A stretch of 63,937 nucleotides of DNA from Polaromonas sp. (GTDB lineage: Bacteria > Pseudomonadota > Gammaproteobacteria > Burkholderiales > Burkholderiaceae_C), in NCBI GenBank assembly GCA_021153985.1, contig JAJKJM010000176.1, positions 1 to 63,937 on the forward strand. The letters are read 5' to 3'. The position numbers were made by a program, and so were the translations under genes. Each line of letters starts with the position of its first letter. The first letter of the stretch is position 1. A model generated the notes under the pieces. It was not told the origin of the DNA, made no database searches, and saw nothing but the letters and a program-made list of their open reading frames with translations. Below, in pieces: positions 48,994-60,962 of the stretch.

Positions 48994-50496
48994 TCAGCTG
49001 CCCAAGGACTTGACGATGCTGCTAATGGACTGAGCGCACAATGTCATCAAGCCGCCAGGCACCATGCCCAGAATCAGAATGAGTGCGCCGTTGATAGCCA
49101 GCACCACTTTGGCATCCGTTGGCCCTGAGACCAGCTGGGCGTTATGGGCCAGGGGCGCGTCGAAGTACATGACCTTGACCACGCGCAGGTAGTAAAACGC
49201 CCCCACCAACGACATGAGCACAGCAAAAACAGCCAACACGATATAGCTGGTTTGCTGCGAGGAAATCAGCGCCTGCAGAACAGACAGCTTGGCATAAAAC
49301 CCCACCAACGGCGGCAGGCCGGCCAGTGAGAACATGCTGATGGCCATCACGCCGGCATACAGCGGACTGCGTTGGTTCAGGCCGGCCAGGTCGGTGATCT
49401 CTTCGGACTCATGCCCGGCACGCGACAGCAGCATGATGATTCCGAAAGCGCTCAGCGTGGTCAGTACGTAGGTCACGGCGTAGAACATCGCCGCGCTGTA
49501 AGCTGATTCCGTATTGAGCTGGTTGCCGTTCACCACACCGGCCAACAAGCCGAGCAACAGAAAACCCATTTGCGAAATGGTCGAGAACGCCAGCATGCGC
49601 TTGAGGTTGGATTGAGCGACTGCGGCGAGATTACCCACCAGCAAAGAGCCGATCGCCATCAGACCCAGCATCTGCTGCCAGTCGATCGCAAGCGGTAGCA
49701 AACCTTCTACCAGCAGGCGGATGCATATGGCAAATGCGGCTAGCTGCGGTGCGCCACCGATCAAAAGGGTCACCGCGGTAGGTGCGCCCTGATAAACGTC
49801 AGGCAGCCACATATGGAAAGGCACTGCCCCGAGCTTGAAGGCCAGCCCGGCCACGATAAACACTAGGCCGAAAACCAGCACTTGGTGCTTGACCTGGCGG
49901 CTGGCAATGGCGTTGAACACTTCATTAAGGTCGAGCGAACCAGTCGCGCCATACAGCATCGACAAGCCGTACAACAGAAAACCCGATGCCAGCGCGCCCA
50001 GAACGAAATACTTCATAGCCGCTTCGGTGGCTGTGGCGTTGTCGCGGCGCAGGGCAACCAGCGCATAGCTGGACAGCGTCAGCAACTCCAGGCCCATGTA
50101 GATCACGAGGAAGTTGTGGCCAGAGATCATCACGAACATGCCCAGCAGTGCAAACAGGCTGAGCGTGAAAAACTCGCCGCCGCGGAGCATGTCGCGCTCG
50201 GCCGCATAAGGCCGGCCGTAAACCAGCGTGATCATCAAAGTAATGCAGGCAAAGCACTTGAGCCAGCCTCCCATGGGGTCGCTGACCACCATGTTGCCAA
50301 AGCCATAGAAAGTCTGCCCACCCACTGCGTAGGCGGCCTCCATGGCGGCCACTACTGCCAGCGTCAGCAACGTGAGCACGTAGGTGAGCGTACGTTGGGG
50401 CGTTTTGACGCCCAAGTCCACCAGCGCGATCACGCAGGCCATGGTCAGGAAGACGATTTCGGGGTAAACCGCGATCCAGGATAGTTTGTCAATCAT
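48994..50496 (-). CDS. nuoN: NADH-quinone oxidoreductase subunit N
   Basis: The 500-residue antiporter-like membrane subunit of complex I, one of three proton-translocating subunits. About fourteen helices are visible, with the proton-channel Lys/Glu blocks [63 protein letters not shown] and [19 protein letters not shown]. It is the last subunit gene of the operon. The length fits NuoN. Confidence 0.95.
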   Translation of the reverse strand: MIDKLSWIAVYPEIVFLTMACVIALVDLGVKTPQRTLTYVLTLLTLAVVAAMEAAYAVGGQTFYGFGNMVVSDPMGGWLKCFACITLMITLVYGRPYAAERDMLRGGEFFTLSLFALLGMFVMISGHNFLVIYMGLELLTLSSYALVALRRDNATATEAAMKYFVLGALASGFLLYGLSMLYGATGSLDLNEVFNAIASRQVKHQVLVFGLVFIVAGLAFKLGAVPFHMWLPDVYQGAPTAVTLLIGGAPQLAAFAICIRLLVEGLLPLAIDWQQMLGLMAIGSLLVGNLAAVAQSNLKRMLAFSTISQMGFLLLGLLAGVVNGNQLNTESAYSAAMFYAVTYVLTTLSAFGIIMLLSRAGHESEEITDLAGLNQRSPLYAGVMAISMFSLAGLPPLVGFYAKLSVLQALISSQQTSYIVLAVFAVLMSLVGAFYYLRVVKVMYFDAPLAHNAQLVSGPTDAKVVLAINGALILILGMVPGGLMTLCAQSISSIVKSLGS

Positions 50497-50527
50497 CTGA
50501 ATTCTTTGTAGTTGCGTCGGTTCAGCG

Positions 50528-52003
50528 TCAGTTCAGCTTGGAGACCGCGACATGCTTGAGCAGGTCCGTCACCGAAGTGTTCATCACGTCCGTAAACGGC
50601 TTGGGGTAGATGCCCATATACATCACGGCAATGGCTAGCAAGGCAAGCATCAAGAACTCGCGGCCGTTGATATCGGTGAGCGCCTTGACGTCGTCATTGG
50701 CCACGGGACCAAGATAGACACGCTTGTACATCCACAGGGTGTAGGCCGCGCCAAAAATCAGGGCTGTTGCCGCTGCGCCACCTATCCAGAAGTTGTATTT
50801 GACAGCGCCCAGAATCACCATCCACTCGCCGACGAAACCGGCAGTGGCCGGCAAGCCGCAGTTGGCCATGGCAAACAGTAATGCAAAGGCTGCAAACTTG
50901 GGCATGGTGTTCACCACGCCGCCGTAGCTCGCGATTTCGCGCGAATGAACGCGGTCATACAGCACACCGATGCACAGGAACATGGCGCCCGAAACAAAAC
51001 CGTGGGCAATCATCTGCACCAGGCCGCCAGAGACACCCAGATCATTGAAGATAAAGAAACCGAGCGTGACGAAGCCCATGTGAGCCACGGAGGAATAGGC
51101 CACCAGTTTTTTCATGTCCTGCTGCACGAGAGCCACCAGACCCACATAAATGACGGCAATCAATGACAGCGCGATCATCAGCCAAGCCCACTTGTGCGAG
51201 GCATCAGGAGCGATCGGCATGGAAAAGCGCAGGAAACCGTAGGCGCCCAACTTCAGCATGATGGCGGCCAGTACGGCCGACCCGCCGGTGGGCGCTTCAA
51301 CGTGCACATCGGGCAACCACGTGTGTACCGGCCACATCGGCACTTTCACGGCAAAGGCGGCAAAGAATGCAAAGAACAACAGCGTCTGCACCGTGCTGCC
51401 CAGCGGCAGCTTGTGCCAGGTCAGGATATCAAAGCTGCCGCCCGACTTGTTGTACAGGAAGATCAGTGCAACCAGCATCAGCAAGGAGCCGAGCAAGGTG
51501 TAGAGGAAGAATTTGAACGCCGCGTAAATCTTGTTGGGGCCGCCCCAGATGCCGATGATCAGGTACATCGGGATCAGCGTGGCTTCGAAGAAAACGTAAA
51601 ACAAAATTCCGTCGAGCGCGGTGAACACGCCAATCATCAATCCGCTCAGGATCAGGAACGACGCCATGTACTGGTTGACGCGCGTTGTGATGGCTTCCCA
51701 GCTGGCGACGATGACGACGACATTGATGAAAGCCGTCAGCAACACAAACCACAGCGAAATGCCATCTACGCCCAGGTGGTAGTTGACATTGAAGCGCTGG
51801 ATCCAGCCGCCCTTCTCCACAAACTGCATCGCGGATGTATCCAGCGCAAAGCCGCTGTACAAAGGCAGAGTAACCAGAAAGCTGACGACCGCGCCAATCA
51901 GCGCGATCCAGCGAACGCTGCGCGCCTGCTCGTCATGGCCCAAAGCCAGCAGAACAACCCCGAAAACAATCGGTGTCCAGATCGCAAGACTCAACAAACC
52001 CAT
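50528..52003 (-). CDS. nuoM: NADH-quinone oxidoreductase subunit M
   Basis: The 491-residue antiporter-like complex I subunit. Conserved parts include [69 protein letters not shown] and [20 protein letters not shown], with the proton-pathway Lys and Glu residues. It lies between nuoL and nuoN, with 30-base gaps. Confidence 0.96.
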   Translation of the reverse strand: MGLLSLAIWTPIVFGVVLLALGHDEQARSVRWIALIGAVVSFLVTLPLYSGFALDTSAMQFVEKGGWIQRFNVNYHLGVDGISLWFVLLTAFINVVVIVASWEAITTRVNQYMASFLILSGLMIGVFTALDGILFYVFFEATLIPMYLIIGIWGGPNKIYAAFKFFLYTLLGSLLMLVALIFLYNKSGGSFDILTWHKLPLGSTVQTLLFFAFFAAFAVKVPMWPVHTWLPDVHVEAPTGGSAVLAAIMLKLGAYGFLRFSMPIAPDASHKWAWLMIALSLIAVIYVGLVALVQQDMKKLVAYSSVAHMGFVTLGFFIFNDLGVSGGLVQMIAHGFVSGAMFLCIGVLYDRVHSREIASYGGVVNTMPKFAAFALLFAMANCGLPATAGFVGEWMVILGAVKYNFWIGGAAATALIFGAAYTLWMYKRVYLGPVANDDVKALTDINGREFLMLALLAIAVMYMGIYPKPFTDVMNTSVTDLLKHVAVSKLN

Positions 52004-52033
52004 TCTTGTTCTTCCTTGTATTTGTTGAACTGA

Positions 52034-54058
52034 TCAGCGGTTGAGCCAGACGAAATACGTCATCAACACAAACACGCCAATGATCATGCCGAAGGCATAG
52101 TGATAGATGTAGCCAGATTGCAGTCTGCGCACGACGCTGGAAACCCAGCCGATCAATTTCCAGGAACCATTGACCAGTGCGCCATCGATCAGTTTCTGGT
52201 CTCCGCCCTTCCACAGGGCTGTGCCCAGCGCACGTGTACCGCGAGCCAGCACGTTTTCATTGAACCAGTCGAGGTAGTACTTGTTCTCAAGCACCGTGAA
52301 GACCGGCATGAACATACGCTTGATCGCGGCCGGCAGAGCGGGGTTCACCATGTACATATACCAGGCCAGCACGGAGCCTGACAAAGCCAACCAGAACGGC
52401 GCGGCGGTGAGGCCGTGCAATGCCATCTGGGCTGGGCCGTGGAAAAGGTTTTTCAGCTCTTCCATGGCCGGGTGTTTTTCCAGGTTCACCAGAATGGAAT
52501 CCTTGAAGAAATTGCCATAAAGCATGGGTTCAATCGTCAAGAAACCTATCACCACAGAGGGAATCGCCAGCAGGATCAGCGGCACCGTCACGACCCAAGG
52601 GGATTCATGTGGCTCGTGGTGCTCGTCATGGTGGCCGTGGTCATCGTGGCCGTGATGATGCGCATCAGGATTCTGGTCAAACCGCTCCTTGCCGTGAAAC
52701 ACCAGGAAATACAAGCGGAAGGAATAGAAGGCCGTCACAAATACGCCAGCCAGCACCGCAAAGTAGGCGAAACCGGCACCCGCGAGATGGCTCTCATGCA
52801 CGGCCTCGATGATGCTGTCCTTGGAGTAAAAACCCGCAAACAGGGGTGTTCCGATCAGAGCCAGCGTACCCAGCAACGAGGTGATCCAGGTAATGGGCAT
52901 GTACTTGCGCACACCACCCATCCAGCGGATGTCCTGGTTGTGATGCATACCGATGATGACTGAGCCCGCGGCCAGGAACAGCAGCGCTTTGAAGAAAGCG
53001 TGGGTCATCAGGTGAAACACCGCGACGGAGTAGGCAGAAGCGCCCAGCGCCACCGTCATGTAGCCCAGCTGGGACAACGTTGAATACGCAACCACACGCT
53101 TGATATCGTTTTGGATGATGCCGAGGAAACCCATGAACAGCGCCGTGATGGCGCCGATTACCATGATGAAACTGAGCGCGGTGTCACTGAGCTCAAACAA
53201 AGGAGACATGCGCGCCACCATGAAGATACCGGCGGTCACCATGGTTGCCGCGTGAATCAGCGCAGAGATCGGTGTCGGGCCTTCCATGGAGTCCGGTAGC
53301 CAGACATGCAATGGAAATTGCGCCGACTTGCCCATGGCACCGATGAACAGGCAGATGCAGATCACGGTCACCAGCATCCAGCCGGTACCCGGGAGCGCAA
53401 GCTTGGAGAGTTCGTCCGCCTTGGCAAAAGCCTCACCGTAATTGAGCGTGCCGGCAAAGGCGGCGATCAGGCCGATGCCGAGGATGAAACCGAAATCTCC
53501 CACACGGTTAACCAGGAAGGCCTTCATATTCGCGAAGATAGCGGTCGGCTTGTTGAACCAGAAACCGATCAACAGATAGGACACCAGGCCCACGGCTTCC
53601 CAGCCAAAGAACAACTGCAGCATGTTGTTGCTCATTACCAGCATCAACATGGAGAAGGTGAACAACGAGATATAGGCGAAGAAGCGGTTGTAGCCTTCGT
53701 CTTCTTCCATGTAGCCTATGGTGTAGATGTGCACCATGAGAGAGACGAAAGTCACTACGCACATCATCATGGCCGTGAGGCCATCAACCAGGAAGCCGAC
53801 TTCCATCTTCAACCCGCCGACGTTCATCCAGGTGTAGAGCGTCTCGTTGAAACGTGCGCCGTCGATGGCCACGCTCTTGAGCGTCATCGCCGAGATGATG
53901 AAGGCCACCAGCACGCCGAGGATGGTCAGGCTGTGCGACAGGCGCCGGCCTATCCAGTTGCCGCCGAAGGAGGTGCCGAGGATACCGGCCGCCAAGGCGC
54001 CGGCCAAGGGGGCCAACGGAACGGCCAGCAGGCTCGATGCTGAGAGAGTTTGACTCAT
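52034..54058 (-). CDS. nuoL: NADH-quinone oxidoreductase subunit L
   Basis: The 674-residue antiporter-like complex I subunit with a long amphipathic lateral helix near its C-terminus. Visible parts: FLVDGLTAMMMCVVTFVSLMVHIYTIGYM, FFGWEAVGLVSYLLIGFW, KSAQFPLHVWLPDSMEGPTPISALIHAATMVTAGIFMVAR and NDIKRVVAYSTLSQLGYM. A His/Asp-rich loop lies near residues 470-490. It is 30 bases from nuoM and eight from nuoK. Confidence 0.96.
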   Translation of the reverse strand: MSQTLSASSLLAVPLAPLAGALAAGILGTSFGGNWIGRRLSHSLTILGVLVAFIISAMTLKSVAIDGARFNETLYTWMNVGGLKMEVGFLVDGLTAMMMCVVTFVSLMVHIYTIGYMEEDEGYNRFFAYISLFTFSMLMLVMSNNMLQLFFGWEAVGLVSYLLIGFWFNKPTAIFANMKAFLVNRVGDFGFILGIGLIAAFAGTLNYGEAFAKADELSKLALPGTGWMLVTVICICLFIGAMGKSAQFPLHVWLPDSMEGPTPISALIHAATMVTAGIFMVARMSPLFELSDTALSFIMVIGAITALFMGFLGIIQNDIKRVVAYSTLSQLGYMTVALGASAYSVAVFHLMTHAFFKALLFLAAGSVIIGMHHNQDIRWMGGVRKYMPITWITSLLGTLALIGTPLFAGFYSKDSIIEAVHESHLAGAGFAYFAVLAGVFVTAFYSFRLYFLVFHGKERFDQNPDAHHHGHDDHGHHDEHHEPHESPWVVTVPLILLAIPSVVIGFLTIEPMLYGNFFKDSILVNLEKHPAMEELKNLFHGPAQMALHGLTAAPFWLALSGSVLAWYMYMVNPALPAAIKRMFMPVFTVLENKYYLDWFNENVLARGTRALGTALWKGGDQKLIDGALVNGSWKLIGWVSSVVRRLQSGYIYHYAFGMIIGVFVLMTYFVWLNR

Positions 54059-54065
54059 TTTATTG

Positions 54066-54374
54066 TTAGCCCTGGAGCGTATTGAGTTCGTCTACGTTGA
54101 TGCTGGACTTGTTGCGGAACAGCAGCACCAGGATGGCCAGACCGATGGCGGACTCGGCCGCAGCAACGGTCAGGATGAAAAACACGAAAACCTGGCCAGC
54201 CATATCATTCAGGTAATAAGAGAAGGCCACGAAGTTCATGTTGACCGCCAGCAGCATAAGCTCGATGGCCATGAGCAACACAATCAGATTTTTGCGGTTC
54301 AGGAAGATGCCGATAACCGACAGCGCGAACAGCATCGCGCCCAGCGAAAGAAAATGTCCGAGAGTGAGCGTCAT
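54066..54374 (-). CDS. nuoK: NADH-quinone oxidoreductase subunit K
   Basis: The 102-residue membrane subunit of complex I with three helices and the conserved Glu residues needed for proton transfer ([19 protein letters not shown] and [19 protein letters not shown]). The start overlaps the end of nuoJ by four bases, as usual. Confidence 0.96.
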   Translation of the reverse strand: MTLTLGHFLSLGAMLFALSVIGIFLNRKNLIVLLMAIELMLLAVNMNFVAFSYYLNDMAGQVFVFFILTVAAAESAIGLAILVLLFRNKSSINVDELNTLQG

Positions 54375-55024
54375 GGTTTCTTTTCCTCGGCAGGTGCTGC
54401 GGCCGCGGCGACAACCGGCAAAGCCACGACGGACTTAATCTTGACCAGGCTTACACGGTCTGCACGCTTGACACGGATCTGCTCTGAAGGGTTCTGGTAT
54501 TTGGAGTCTTTGCGTGCACGCAAGGTCAGGGCGATAGCGGCAATGATGGCCACCAACAGAATCACCGCAGCGACCTCCAGCGGATAGAGGTAATCCGAGT
54601 ACAGCAGCTTGCCCAACTCTTTGGTGTTGGATACCTGCGCACCAATCTGGCCAGCCGCAGCTGCAGTTTTAGGCGGCTCGCGAAACCCCCCCATCAGTAC
54701 ATAAGACATTTCCAGCGCAATGATGGCGCCAACAGAGCCTGCCAACGGAAAGTGCTTCCAAAAACCCTTGCGCACGCTGTCGATATTGATGTCCAGCATC
54801 ATCACCACGAACAGGAACAGCACCATCACGGCGCCCACGTAGACCAGCACCAATGTGATGGCCAGGAACTCGGCCTTGAGCAAAATCCAGACAGCGGACG
54901 CCTGAAAAAATGCCAGCACAAGGTAAAGCGCTGCATGCACTGGGTTGCGCGCGGTAATCACCTTGAATGCTGCAAACAGCAGCACTGCGGCGAAAACATA
55001 AAAAAGACCTGTTTTAGCGTCCAT
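54371..55024 (-). CDS. nuoJ: NADH-quinone oxidoreductase subunit J
   Basis: The 217-residue membrane subunit of complex I with five helices: [33 protein letters not shown] and [22 protein letters not shown] are the conserved part, with a pi-bulge helix in the middle. The C-terminal 40 residues form a basic, Ala/Glu-rich tail. A 55-base gap separates it from nuoI. Confidence 0.95.
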   Translation of the reverse strand: MDAKTGLFYVFAAVLLFAAFKVITARNPVHAALYLVLAFFQASAVWILLKAEFLAITLVLVYVGAVMVLFLFVVMMLDINIDSVRKGFWKHFPLAGSVGAIIALEMSYVLMGGFREPPKTAAAAGQIGAQVSNTKELGKLLYSDYLYPLEVAAVILLVAIIAAIALTLRARKDSKYQNPSEQIRVKRADRVSLVKIKSVVALPVVAAAAAPAEEKKP

Positions 55025-55078
55025 GTTCTTGTAGATTCTTTCTTGAGCCAGCTGACGGGTAAGTAGGTTCAGCCGGGT

Positions 55079-55576
55079 TTAGCGGTATTTGGCATCCGCC
55101 GCGCGGTTAGCGGCAATCTCGGATTCATACCGGTCGCCTACCGCCAGCAGCATGTCTTTGGTGAAGTACAGGTCACCACGTTTTTCACCGTGGTACTCAA
55201 AAATATGGGTTTCGACGATCGAGTCCACCGGGCAGCTTTCTTCGCAGAAACCGCAAAAAATGCATTTGGTCAGGTCGATGTCGTAGCGCGACGTGCGGCG
55301 GCTGCCGTCTTCGCGCACATCGGATTCGATAGTGATCGCCAGCGCCGGACAAACCGCTTCGCAGAGCTTGCAGGCGATGCAGCGCTCTTCACCGTTCTCG
55401 TAGCGGCGCAACGCATGCAGGCCGCGAAAACGCGGGCTCAGCGGAGTTTTTTCCTCAGGGAACTGGACCGTGATTTTGCGGCTGAACATGTACTTGCCGG
55501 TCAGGGCCATGCCCTTGAACAGCTCGGTGAGCATGAAGCTTGATGCAAAGTCTTTGATGGAGGCTACGGCGGACAT
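55079..55576 (-). CDS. nuoI: NADH-quinone oxidoreductase subunit I
   Basis: The 165-residue peripheral subunit holding two [4Fe-4S] clusters (N6a, N6b) in the path to quinone. Both C-x2-C-x2-C-x3-CP motifs are intact: [12 protein letters not shown] near residue 65 and [12 protein letters not shown] near residue 105. An N-terminal amphipathic helix binds it to the membrane arm. It is separated from nuoH by about 230 bases of hairpin-rich sequence. Confidence 0.97.
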   Translation of the reverse strand: MSAVASIKDFASSFMLTELFKGMALTGKYMFSRKITVQFPEEKTPLSPRFRGLHALRRYENGEERCIACKLCEAVCPALAITIESDVREDGSRRTSRYDIDLTKCIFCGFCEESCPVDSIVETHIFEYHGEKRGDLYFTKDMLLAVGDRYESEIAANRAADAKYR

Positions 55577-55805
55577 AAGTCAAATTCCTGCAGAAATAAG
55601 GCGTGCACAATGGCTCTTCAAGCCAGCAGGGGCCGCGGAACCGGCTTTGCCGGGCCGCAGGCGCAGCGGCCCCCTCGGGGCTGGAGCCTGCGGCTCCATA
55701 GCTGCTTGAGCAGCTTTGGACAGGCGACAGAGGCGAAGCGTCTCGCGAGCCGCGGCCTGCAAGGCCTCGAGAGCTACACGAAGTGAGCGAACGTGGGGGC
55801 TCATG
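55577..55805. repeat. Cluster of GC-rich hairpins between nuoH and nuoI
   Basis: No gene fits here. At least five small inverted repeats follow each other: GGGGCCGC...GCGGCCCC around CCGGCTTTGCCGG, then GGAGCC-TGC-GGCTCC, AGCTGCT-TG-AGCAGCT, GGCC-TGCAA-GGCC and GCT-x-CAC-GAA-GTG-x-GC. It interrupts an otherwise tightly packed operon, and no U runs follow, so the hairpins may control mRNA processing or relative subunit levels. Confidence 0.65.
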
Positions 55806-56879
55806 CTATTTCCAGATGTTGTAAGGCGTCTGCATCCAGGCCCCAACGACCACCAGCCAGACAAGAGTGACAGGAATGAAAATCTTCCAACCCAAGCGCA
55901 TGATCTGGTCATAACGAAAGCGCGGGAAAGTGGCGCGTACCCACAGGAACATGGTGACTACCACAAAAGTCTTGGCCCCCAGCCAGATCCAGCCAGGGAC
56001 GAAGCTCAACGCTTCAACAGGAGGCAGCCAGCCGCCCAAGAACAGCAGCACGGCCAGAATGGCAACCAGCCACATGTTCGCGTATTCGGCGAGGAAGAAC
56101 ATGGCAAAGGCCATACCCGAGTACTCGACCATGTGTCCGGCAACGATTTCAGACTCGCCTTCGACAACGTCGAAGGGGTGGCGGTTGGTCTCGGCAAGGC
56201 CGGAGATGAAGTACACGACAAAAATCGGCAACAGCGGCAGCCAGTTCCAGGACAGGAAAGTCCAGCCGTGGGCAGCCAAAGTACCCTTGCCCTGACTCAT
56301 CACGATGTCGGTCATGTTGAGGCTGCCCGACACCATGAGCACGACCACCAGACAAAAGCCCATGGCGATTTCATAGCTGACCATTTGCGCCGAAGCCCGC
56401 ATGGCGCCCAGGAAGGCGTATTTGGAGTTGGAAGCCCAGCCCGCAATGATCACGCCATAAACTTCCAGCGACGTGATGGCCATGAGGAACAGCAGGCCGG
56501 CATTGATGTTGGCCAATGCGATTTCTGGTCCGAAAGGAATGACAGCCCAGGCAGCGAGTGCCGGCATGATGGTCATGATGGGGCCAAGCACGAACAGCCC
56601 CTTGCTCGCCGCCGTGGGAATGATGATCTCCTTGGTCAGCAGCTTGAGCGCATCGGCGATCGGCTGCAGCAAGCCAAAAGGACCGACGCGGTTGGGTCCG
56701 AGGCGGATCTGGGTGAAGCCAATGGCCTTACGCTCCCAAAGGGTCAGGTAAGCCACCAACCCCATCAATGGCGCAAGGACACAGACGATCTTGATAAGCG
56801 TCCACAACACGGGCCACACGGTAGTGGGCCAGATACCGCCTATCAAACCCTGGCCGAAGACGTAGATTCCGTCAATCAT
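55806..56879 (-). CDS. nuoH: NADH-quinone oxidoreductase subunit H
   Basis: The 357-residue membrane subunit that forms the quinone chamber together with NuoB and NuoD. Conserved parts are [71 protein letters not shown] and [18 protein letters not shown]. Its start overlaps the nuoG stop by four bases. Confidence 0.97.
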   Translation of the reverse strand: MIDGIYVFGQGLIGGIWPTTVWPVLWTLIKIVCVLAPLMGLVAYLTLWERKAIGFTQIRLGPNRVGPFGLLQPIADALKLLTKEIIIPTAASKGLFVLGPIMTIMPALAAWAVIPFGPEIALANINAGLLFLMAITSLEVYGVIIAGWASNSKYAFLGAMRASAQMVSYEIAMGFCLVVVLMVSGSLNMTDIVMSQGKGTLAAHGWTFLSWNWLPLLPIFVVYFISGLAETNRHPFDVVEGESEIVAGHMVEYSGMAFAMFFLAEYANMWLVAILAVLLFLGGWLPPVEALSFVPGWIWLGAKTFVVVTMFLWVRATFPRFRYDQIMRLGWKIFIPVTLVWLVVVGAWMQTPYNIWK

Positions 56880-59032
56880 GCGGCCACCCCTTCGACTTCG
56901 GCTTCAACACCTGCCGCCCGGCGGGCATCCGCCGTCAGCTGCAACGACGTGGCGCGTCTGACCAAACCATCGAGCTGATAAATGCTTGCCACGGCGGGGG
57001 GCCGAGCAGGAACAGCCGCCAGATCGATACCGCCCTTGGTGTTGTTGCCCAACTTGTCCGCGGGAAGTTGCACTGCGTCGGCGCCCGCAATCTGCTTGAG
57101 CACGTCTTGCGACGATTCGAAATCAAAGCCAGGCAAGCCCAGCAGGTTGGCAAGCACACGCAGCACCTTCCAGGCCGGGCGGGCCTCCCCCAGCGGCTTG
57201 ACGACGGCATGAAAACCCTGCACCCGTCCTTCGGCATTCACGAAGGTGCCAGGAGTTTCGGTAAAAGGCGCGATCGGCAGCAGCACGTCGCTAAAGCCCA
57301 TGTTGGCCTTGAAGGGGCTCAGCGTGACGACCATTTGCGCGGTGTTGAGCGAGGTTCTCGCCCTGACACCTGCGGCTGAATCAAACTCGGGTTCATTGTT
57401 CAGCAGAATCACGGCCTTGAGCTGACCATCCAGCATTTGGCCTGCATTGAGGCCATTGCCTATAGGCAATGCGCCAGCAAGTTGGGCACCCACGGTATTG
57501 GCGGCCTCCGTGAGGTAACCCACGGTGGCGCCAGTTTGCTCGCCTATCCAGTTGGCAAGCGCCAGCAGGCTGGAAGCCTTGGCATGGTGCGCAGCGGCGT
57601 TACCCAGCAAAATGGCTTTACGCTCGCCGCCCAGCAGGGACTTGGCGATCGCCTTGGCAGTGTCGGTTGCTTGGCCGGCCGCAGGCGCGGGGACGCCTTT
57701 GTCCACGGCAATCGCAGCGGCCACATCGGCCAGTGACTGCACCCAGGCTTCAGGAGCAGCCAGTAAGGCGTTGGCGATGGGCATGGCCCAAGCATCGGCG
57801 GTCACCAGCTCAGCGGCAGAGTTGATCGTGCTCACCGCCGCGCCCTTGCGCACCGATTGACGGATACGCTGGGCAAACAGAGGGTGGTCCTTGCGCAGAT
57901 TGGAGCCGACCACCAGGACGCGCTGCAGTTGCGACAATGATGCGATCGACGTACCTAGCCAGCGGATCGCTGAAGGGGTAGTGAACTCGGCATTGCGCAG
58001 GCGGTAGTCGACGTTCTCGCTACCCAAGCCGCGCATCAATGATGCCGCTAAGTACAGTTCTTCCAGTGTACTGTGTGGACTGGCCAGCGTGCCAATGCTA
58101 CTGGCTCCGTGGTCCGCTTTGATCTGCTTGAGGCCGTTGGCCACGTATTCAAGCGCGGTCTGCCAATCAACGGTTTTCCACTCGCCACCCTGCTTGAGCA
58201 TGGGGCTGGTCAGGCGTTCGTCGCCGTTGAGGGCCTCATACGAAAAACGGTCGCGATCGGCGATCCAACATTCGTTGATGTCTTCATTCTCCAAAGGAAC
58301 GACGCGCATGACCTTGTTGCTCTTGACTTGGACAATCAAGTTAGCGCCGGTGGAGTCGTGCGGGCTGACTGACTTGCGGCGCGAGAGTTCCCAGGTGCGG
58401 GCGCTGTAACGGAAAGGCTTGCTGGTCAGCGCGCCGACCGGGCAGATGTCGATCATGTTGCCGGACAGTTCGGAGTCCACTGACATGCCGACAAAGGTTT
58501 CGATCTCGGCGTGCTCACCACGATGCGACATGCCGAGCTCCATCACGCCGGCCACTTCCTGGCCGAAACGCACGCAGCGGGTGCAATGGATGCAGCGGCT
58601 CATTTCCTGCATGGAAATCAGCGGGCCGACGTCCTTGTGGAAGACGACGCGCTTTTCTTCTTCGTAGCGCGATTCGCTGCCGCCATAACCGACGGCCAGA
58701 TCCTGCAGCTGGCATTCGCCGCCCTGGTCGCAGATCGGGCAGTCCAGCGGATGGTTGATTAGCAGGAACTCCATCACACCCTTCTGGGCCTTGATGGCTT
58801 TGTCGTTCTTGGTGCGCACGATCATGCCCTGGGTGACGGGCGTGGCGCAGGCCGGCATGGGCTTGGGCGCCTTTTCCACGTCGACCAGGCACATACGGCA
58901 GTTGGCGGCAATGCTGAGCTTCTTGTGATAGCAGAAGTGCGGAATGTAGGTACCGGCTTTTTCGGCCGCGTGCATCACCGTGCTGCCTTCGAGCACTTCC
59001 ACCTTCTGGCCGTCGAGTTCTATTTCAACCAT
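56876..59032 (-). CDS. nuoG: NADH-quinone oxidoreductase subunit G
   Basis: The 718-residue peripheral subunit holding the [2Fe-2S] cluster N1b and the [4Fe-4S] clusters N4 and N5. Visible ligands are [17 protein letters not shown] and PACATPV for N1b, [17 protein letters not shown] for N5, and [10 protein letters not shown]...DICPVGAL for N4. A molybdopterin-oxidoreductase-like domain without cofactor makes up the rest. The extra N7 Cys motif is not seen. The C-terminus is Ala/Val-rich and overlaps nuoH. Confidence 0.96.
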   Translation of the reverse strand: MVEIELDGQKVEVLEGSTVMHAAEKAGTYIPHFCYHKKLSIAANCRMCLVDVEKAPKPMPACATPVTQGMIVRTKNDKAIKAQKGVMEFLLINHPLDCPICDQGGECQLQDLAVGYGGSESRYEEEKRVVFHKDVGPLISMQEMSRCIHCTRCVRFGQEVAGVMELGMSHRGEHAEIETFVGMSVDSELSGNMIDICPVGALTSKPFRYSARTWELSRRKSVSPHDSTGANLIVQVKSNKVMRVVPLENEDINECWIADRDRFSYEALNGDERLTSPMLKQGGEWKTVDWQTALEYVANGLKQIKADHGASSIGTLASPHSTLEELYLAASLMRGLGSENVDYRLRNAEFTTPSAIRWLGTSIASLSQLQRVLVVGSNLRKDHPLFAQRIRQSVRKGAAVSTINSAAELVTADAWAMPIANALLAAPEAWVQSLADVAAAIAVDKGVPAPAAGQATDTAKAIAKSLLGGERKAILLGNAAAHHAKASSLLALANWIGEQTGATVGYLTEAANTVGAQLAGALPIGNGLNAGQMLDGQLKAVILLNNEPEFDSAAGVRARTSLNTAQMVVTLSPFKANMGFSDVLLPIAPFTETPGTFVNAEGRVQGFHAVVKPLGEARPAWKVLRVLANLLGLPGFDFESSQDVLKQIAGADAVQLPADKLGNNTKGGIDLAAVPARPPAVASIYQLDGLVRRATSLQLTADARRAAGVEAEVEGVAA

Positions 59033-59050
59033 ATTTTTTCTTTCCGCAGT

Positions 59051-60454
59051 TCAGGCTTGCGCAGCAGCCGAAGCTTGGGAGACAGGAGTCTGATGGGCTG
59101 GTGTCTTGATCATGGCTTCAAACTCGTGGCGGAAATGCTTGATCATGGCGCGCACCGGCATGGCCGCGGCGTCGCCCAGCGCGCAGATAGTGCGGCCCTG
59201 AATGTTGTCCGCGACCGAGTTGAGCAGGTCCATGTCGGTTTGTTTGCCGTGGCCGTTGTGGATACGGTCCACGACACGCCAGAGCCAGCCCGTACCTTCT
59301 CGGCAGGGTGTGCATTGGCCGCAGGATTCGTGCATGTAAAAGTAGGACAGGCGTTTGAGTGACTCGACCATGCAACGGCTGTCGTCCATGACGATCACCG
59401 CACCCGAACCCAGCATGGAGCCTGCTTTGGCGATGGAGTCGTAGTCCATGGTGCATTCCATCATGATGGAAGCAGGTAACACGGGCGCTGACGATCCGCC
59501 GGGGATCACAGCTTTTAGCGTGTGGCCTTTGCGCACGCCGCCGGCGAGTTCGAGCAGCTTGGAGAACGGTGTGCCCATGGGCACTTCGTAGTTGCCGGGC
59601 AGCTCGACGTCGCCCGAGACAGAATAAATCTTGGTGCCACCGTTGTTGGGCTTGCCGCATTCGAGGTAGGCCTGGCCACCATTGCGGATGATCCAGGGCA
59701 CAGCCGCGAAGGTCTCGGTGTTGTTGATGGTGGTGGGCTTGCCGTAGAGGCCGAAGCTGGCCGGGAACGGCGGCTTGAAGCGCGGCTGGCCCTTCTTGCC
59801 TTCGAGCGACTCGAGCAGCGCGGTTTCTTCGCCGCAGATGTACGCCCCAAAACCATGCGAAGCATGGAGCTGGAAATTAAAGCTGCTGCCGAGAATGTTG
59901 TCGCCCAGCAAGCCGGCCGAACGGGCCTCTTCCAGCGCTTCTTCAAAGCGCTGATAGGTCGCGAAGATCTCGCCGTGAATGTAGTTGTAGCCCACGCTGA
60001 TACCCATCGCGTAGGCGGCAATCGCCATGCCTTCAATCACGCTGTGCGGGTTGTACTGCATGATGTCTCGATCTTTACAGGTGCCCGGCTCGCCCTCGTC
60101 CGAATTGCAGACCAGGTATTTTTGGCCTGGAAACTGGCGCGGCATGAAGCTCCACTTGAGGCCGGTCGGGAAACCCGCGCCGCCACGGCCGCGCAGGCTG
60201 CCGGCCTTGACTTCAGCAATCACCTGATCGGGCGTCATGCCCTCGCCGCCGTCCTGCTTGAGTATTTTGCGCAGGGCTTGGTAGCCGCCGCGCGCCTCGT
60301 AGTCTTTGAGTCGCCAGTTGCTGCCGTCAAGGTCAGCCAGGATTTGCGGGTTGATGTGCCGGCCGTGGAAGCAGGTCTGCACGCCGGTAGCCGAGAATTG
60401 GGACAGCACGCTCTGCGCGGCTGCGCTGTTGGGTGTCAGGGGTGCGAGCGTCAT
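59051..60454 (-). CDS. nuoF: NADH-quinone oxidoreductase subunit F
   Basis: The 467-residue subunit that binds NADH and FMN and carries the [4Fe-4S] cluster N3. The glycine-rich NADH loop is [15 protein letters not shown] near residue 95, the FMN part is [18 protein letters not shown], and the N3 ligands are [12 protein letters not shown] plus a downstream Cys in [12 protein letters not shown] start at the ATG at 60454, which overlaps the nuoE stop by four bases; the longer frame reads antisense to nuoE. Confidence 0.96.
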   Translation of the reverse strand: MTLAPLTPNSAAAQSVLSQFSATGVQTCFHGRHINPQILADLDGSNWRLKDYEARGGYQALRKILKQDGGEGMTPDQVIAEVKAGSLRGRGGAGFPTGLKWSFMPRQFPGQKYLVCNSDEGEPGTCKDRDIMQYNPHSVIEGMAIAAYAMGISVGYNYIHGEIFATYQRFEEALEEARSAGLLGDNILGSSFNFQLHASHGFGAYICGEETALLESLEGKKGQPRFKPPFPASFGLYGKPTTINNTETFAAVPWIIRNGGQAYLECGKPNNGGTKIYSVSGDVELPGNYEVPMGTPFSKLLELAGGVRKGHTLKAVIPGGSSAPVLPASIMMECTMDYDSIAKAGSMLGSGAVIVMDDSRCMVESLKRLSYFYMHESCGQCTPCREGTGWLWRVVDRIHNGHGKQTDMDLLNSVADNIQGRTICALGDAAAMPVRAMIKHFRHEFEAMIKTPAHQTPVSQASAAAQA

Positions 60455-60957
60455 AGTTGCTTTGCCTCGGCGGATTTGAGACCCTCGATCAACTGGTCCA
60501 GCTTCTCGTTGCTCATGAAACTGCACATAGTGAGGTCGTTGACGAGCATCACCGGCGAATCGGCGCAGGCACCCAGGCATTCGGACTGCTGCAGCGTGAA
60601 AAGGCCATCGGCGCTGGTCTCGCCCATGGCGATACCGAGCTTATGCTCAAGATGCTTAAGGGCCTTGGTGCCGTCGCGCAACTGGCAAGGCAGGTTGGTG
60701 CAGACGTTGAGCTTGTACTTGCCAACGGGACGCTGGTTGTACATGTTGTAGAAGGTGGTGACTTCGTGCACGGCGATCGGCGCCATGCCGAGGTATTCGG
60801 CCACAACCTTCTCGCTTTCAGCGCTGACGTAGCCGTGCTCTTCCTGCAGGATGGTCAGGCAGGCCATGACGGCCGACTGTTTCTGGTCCGTGGGGTATTT
60901 GGCAACTTCGCGGTCGAACCGCGCTCTGGTTTGTTCAGAAATCATGGGGAGAACCAT
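60451..60957 (-). CDS. nuoE: NADH-quinone oxidoreductase subunit E
   Basis: The 168-residue thioredoxin-like subunit with the [2Fe-2S] cluster N1a. The four ligands are in CTNLPC and [27 protein letters not shown] and [18 protein letters not shown] are typical. Starts at 60957 or at the internal ATG 60945 are both possible; the first leaves five bases after nuoD. The stop overlaps nuoF. Confidence 0.95.
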   Translation of the reverse strand: MVLPMISEQTRARFDREVAKYPTDQKQSAVMACLTILQEEHGYVSAESEKVVAEYLGMAPIAVHEVTTFYNMYNQRPVGKYKLNVCTNLPCQLRDGTKALKHLEHKLGIAMGETSADGLFTLQQSECLGACADSPVMLVNDLTMCSFMSNEKLDQLIEGLKSAEAKQL

Positions 60958-60962
60958 CCGGT

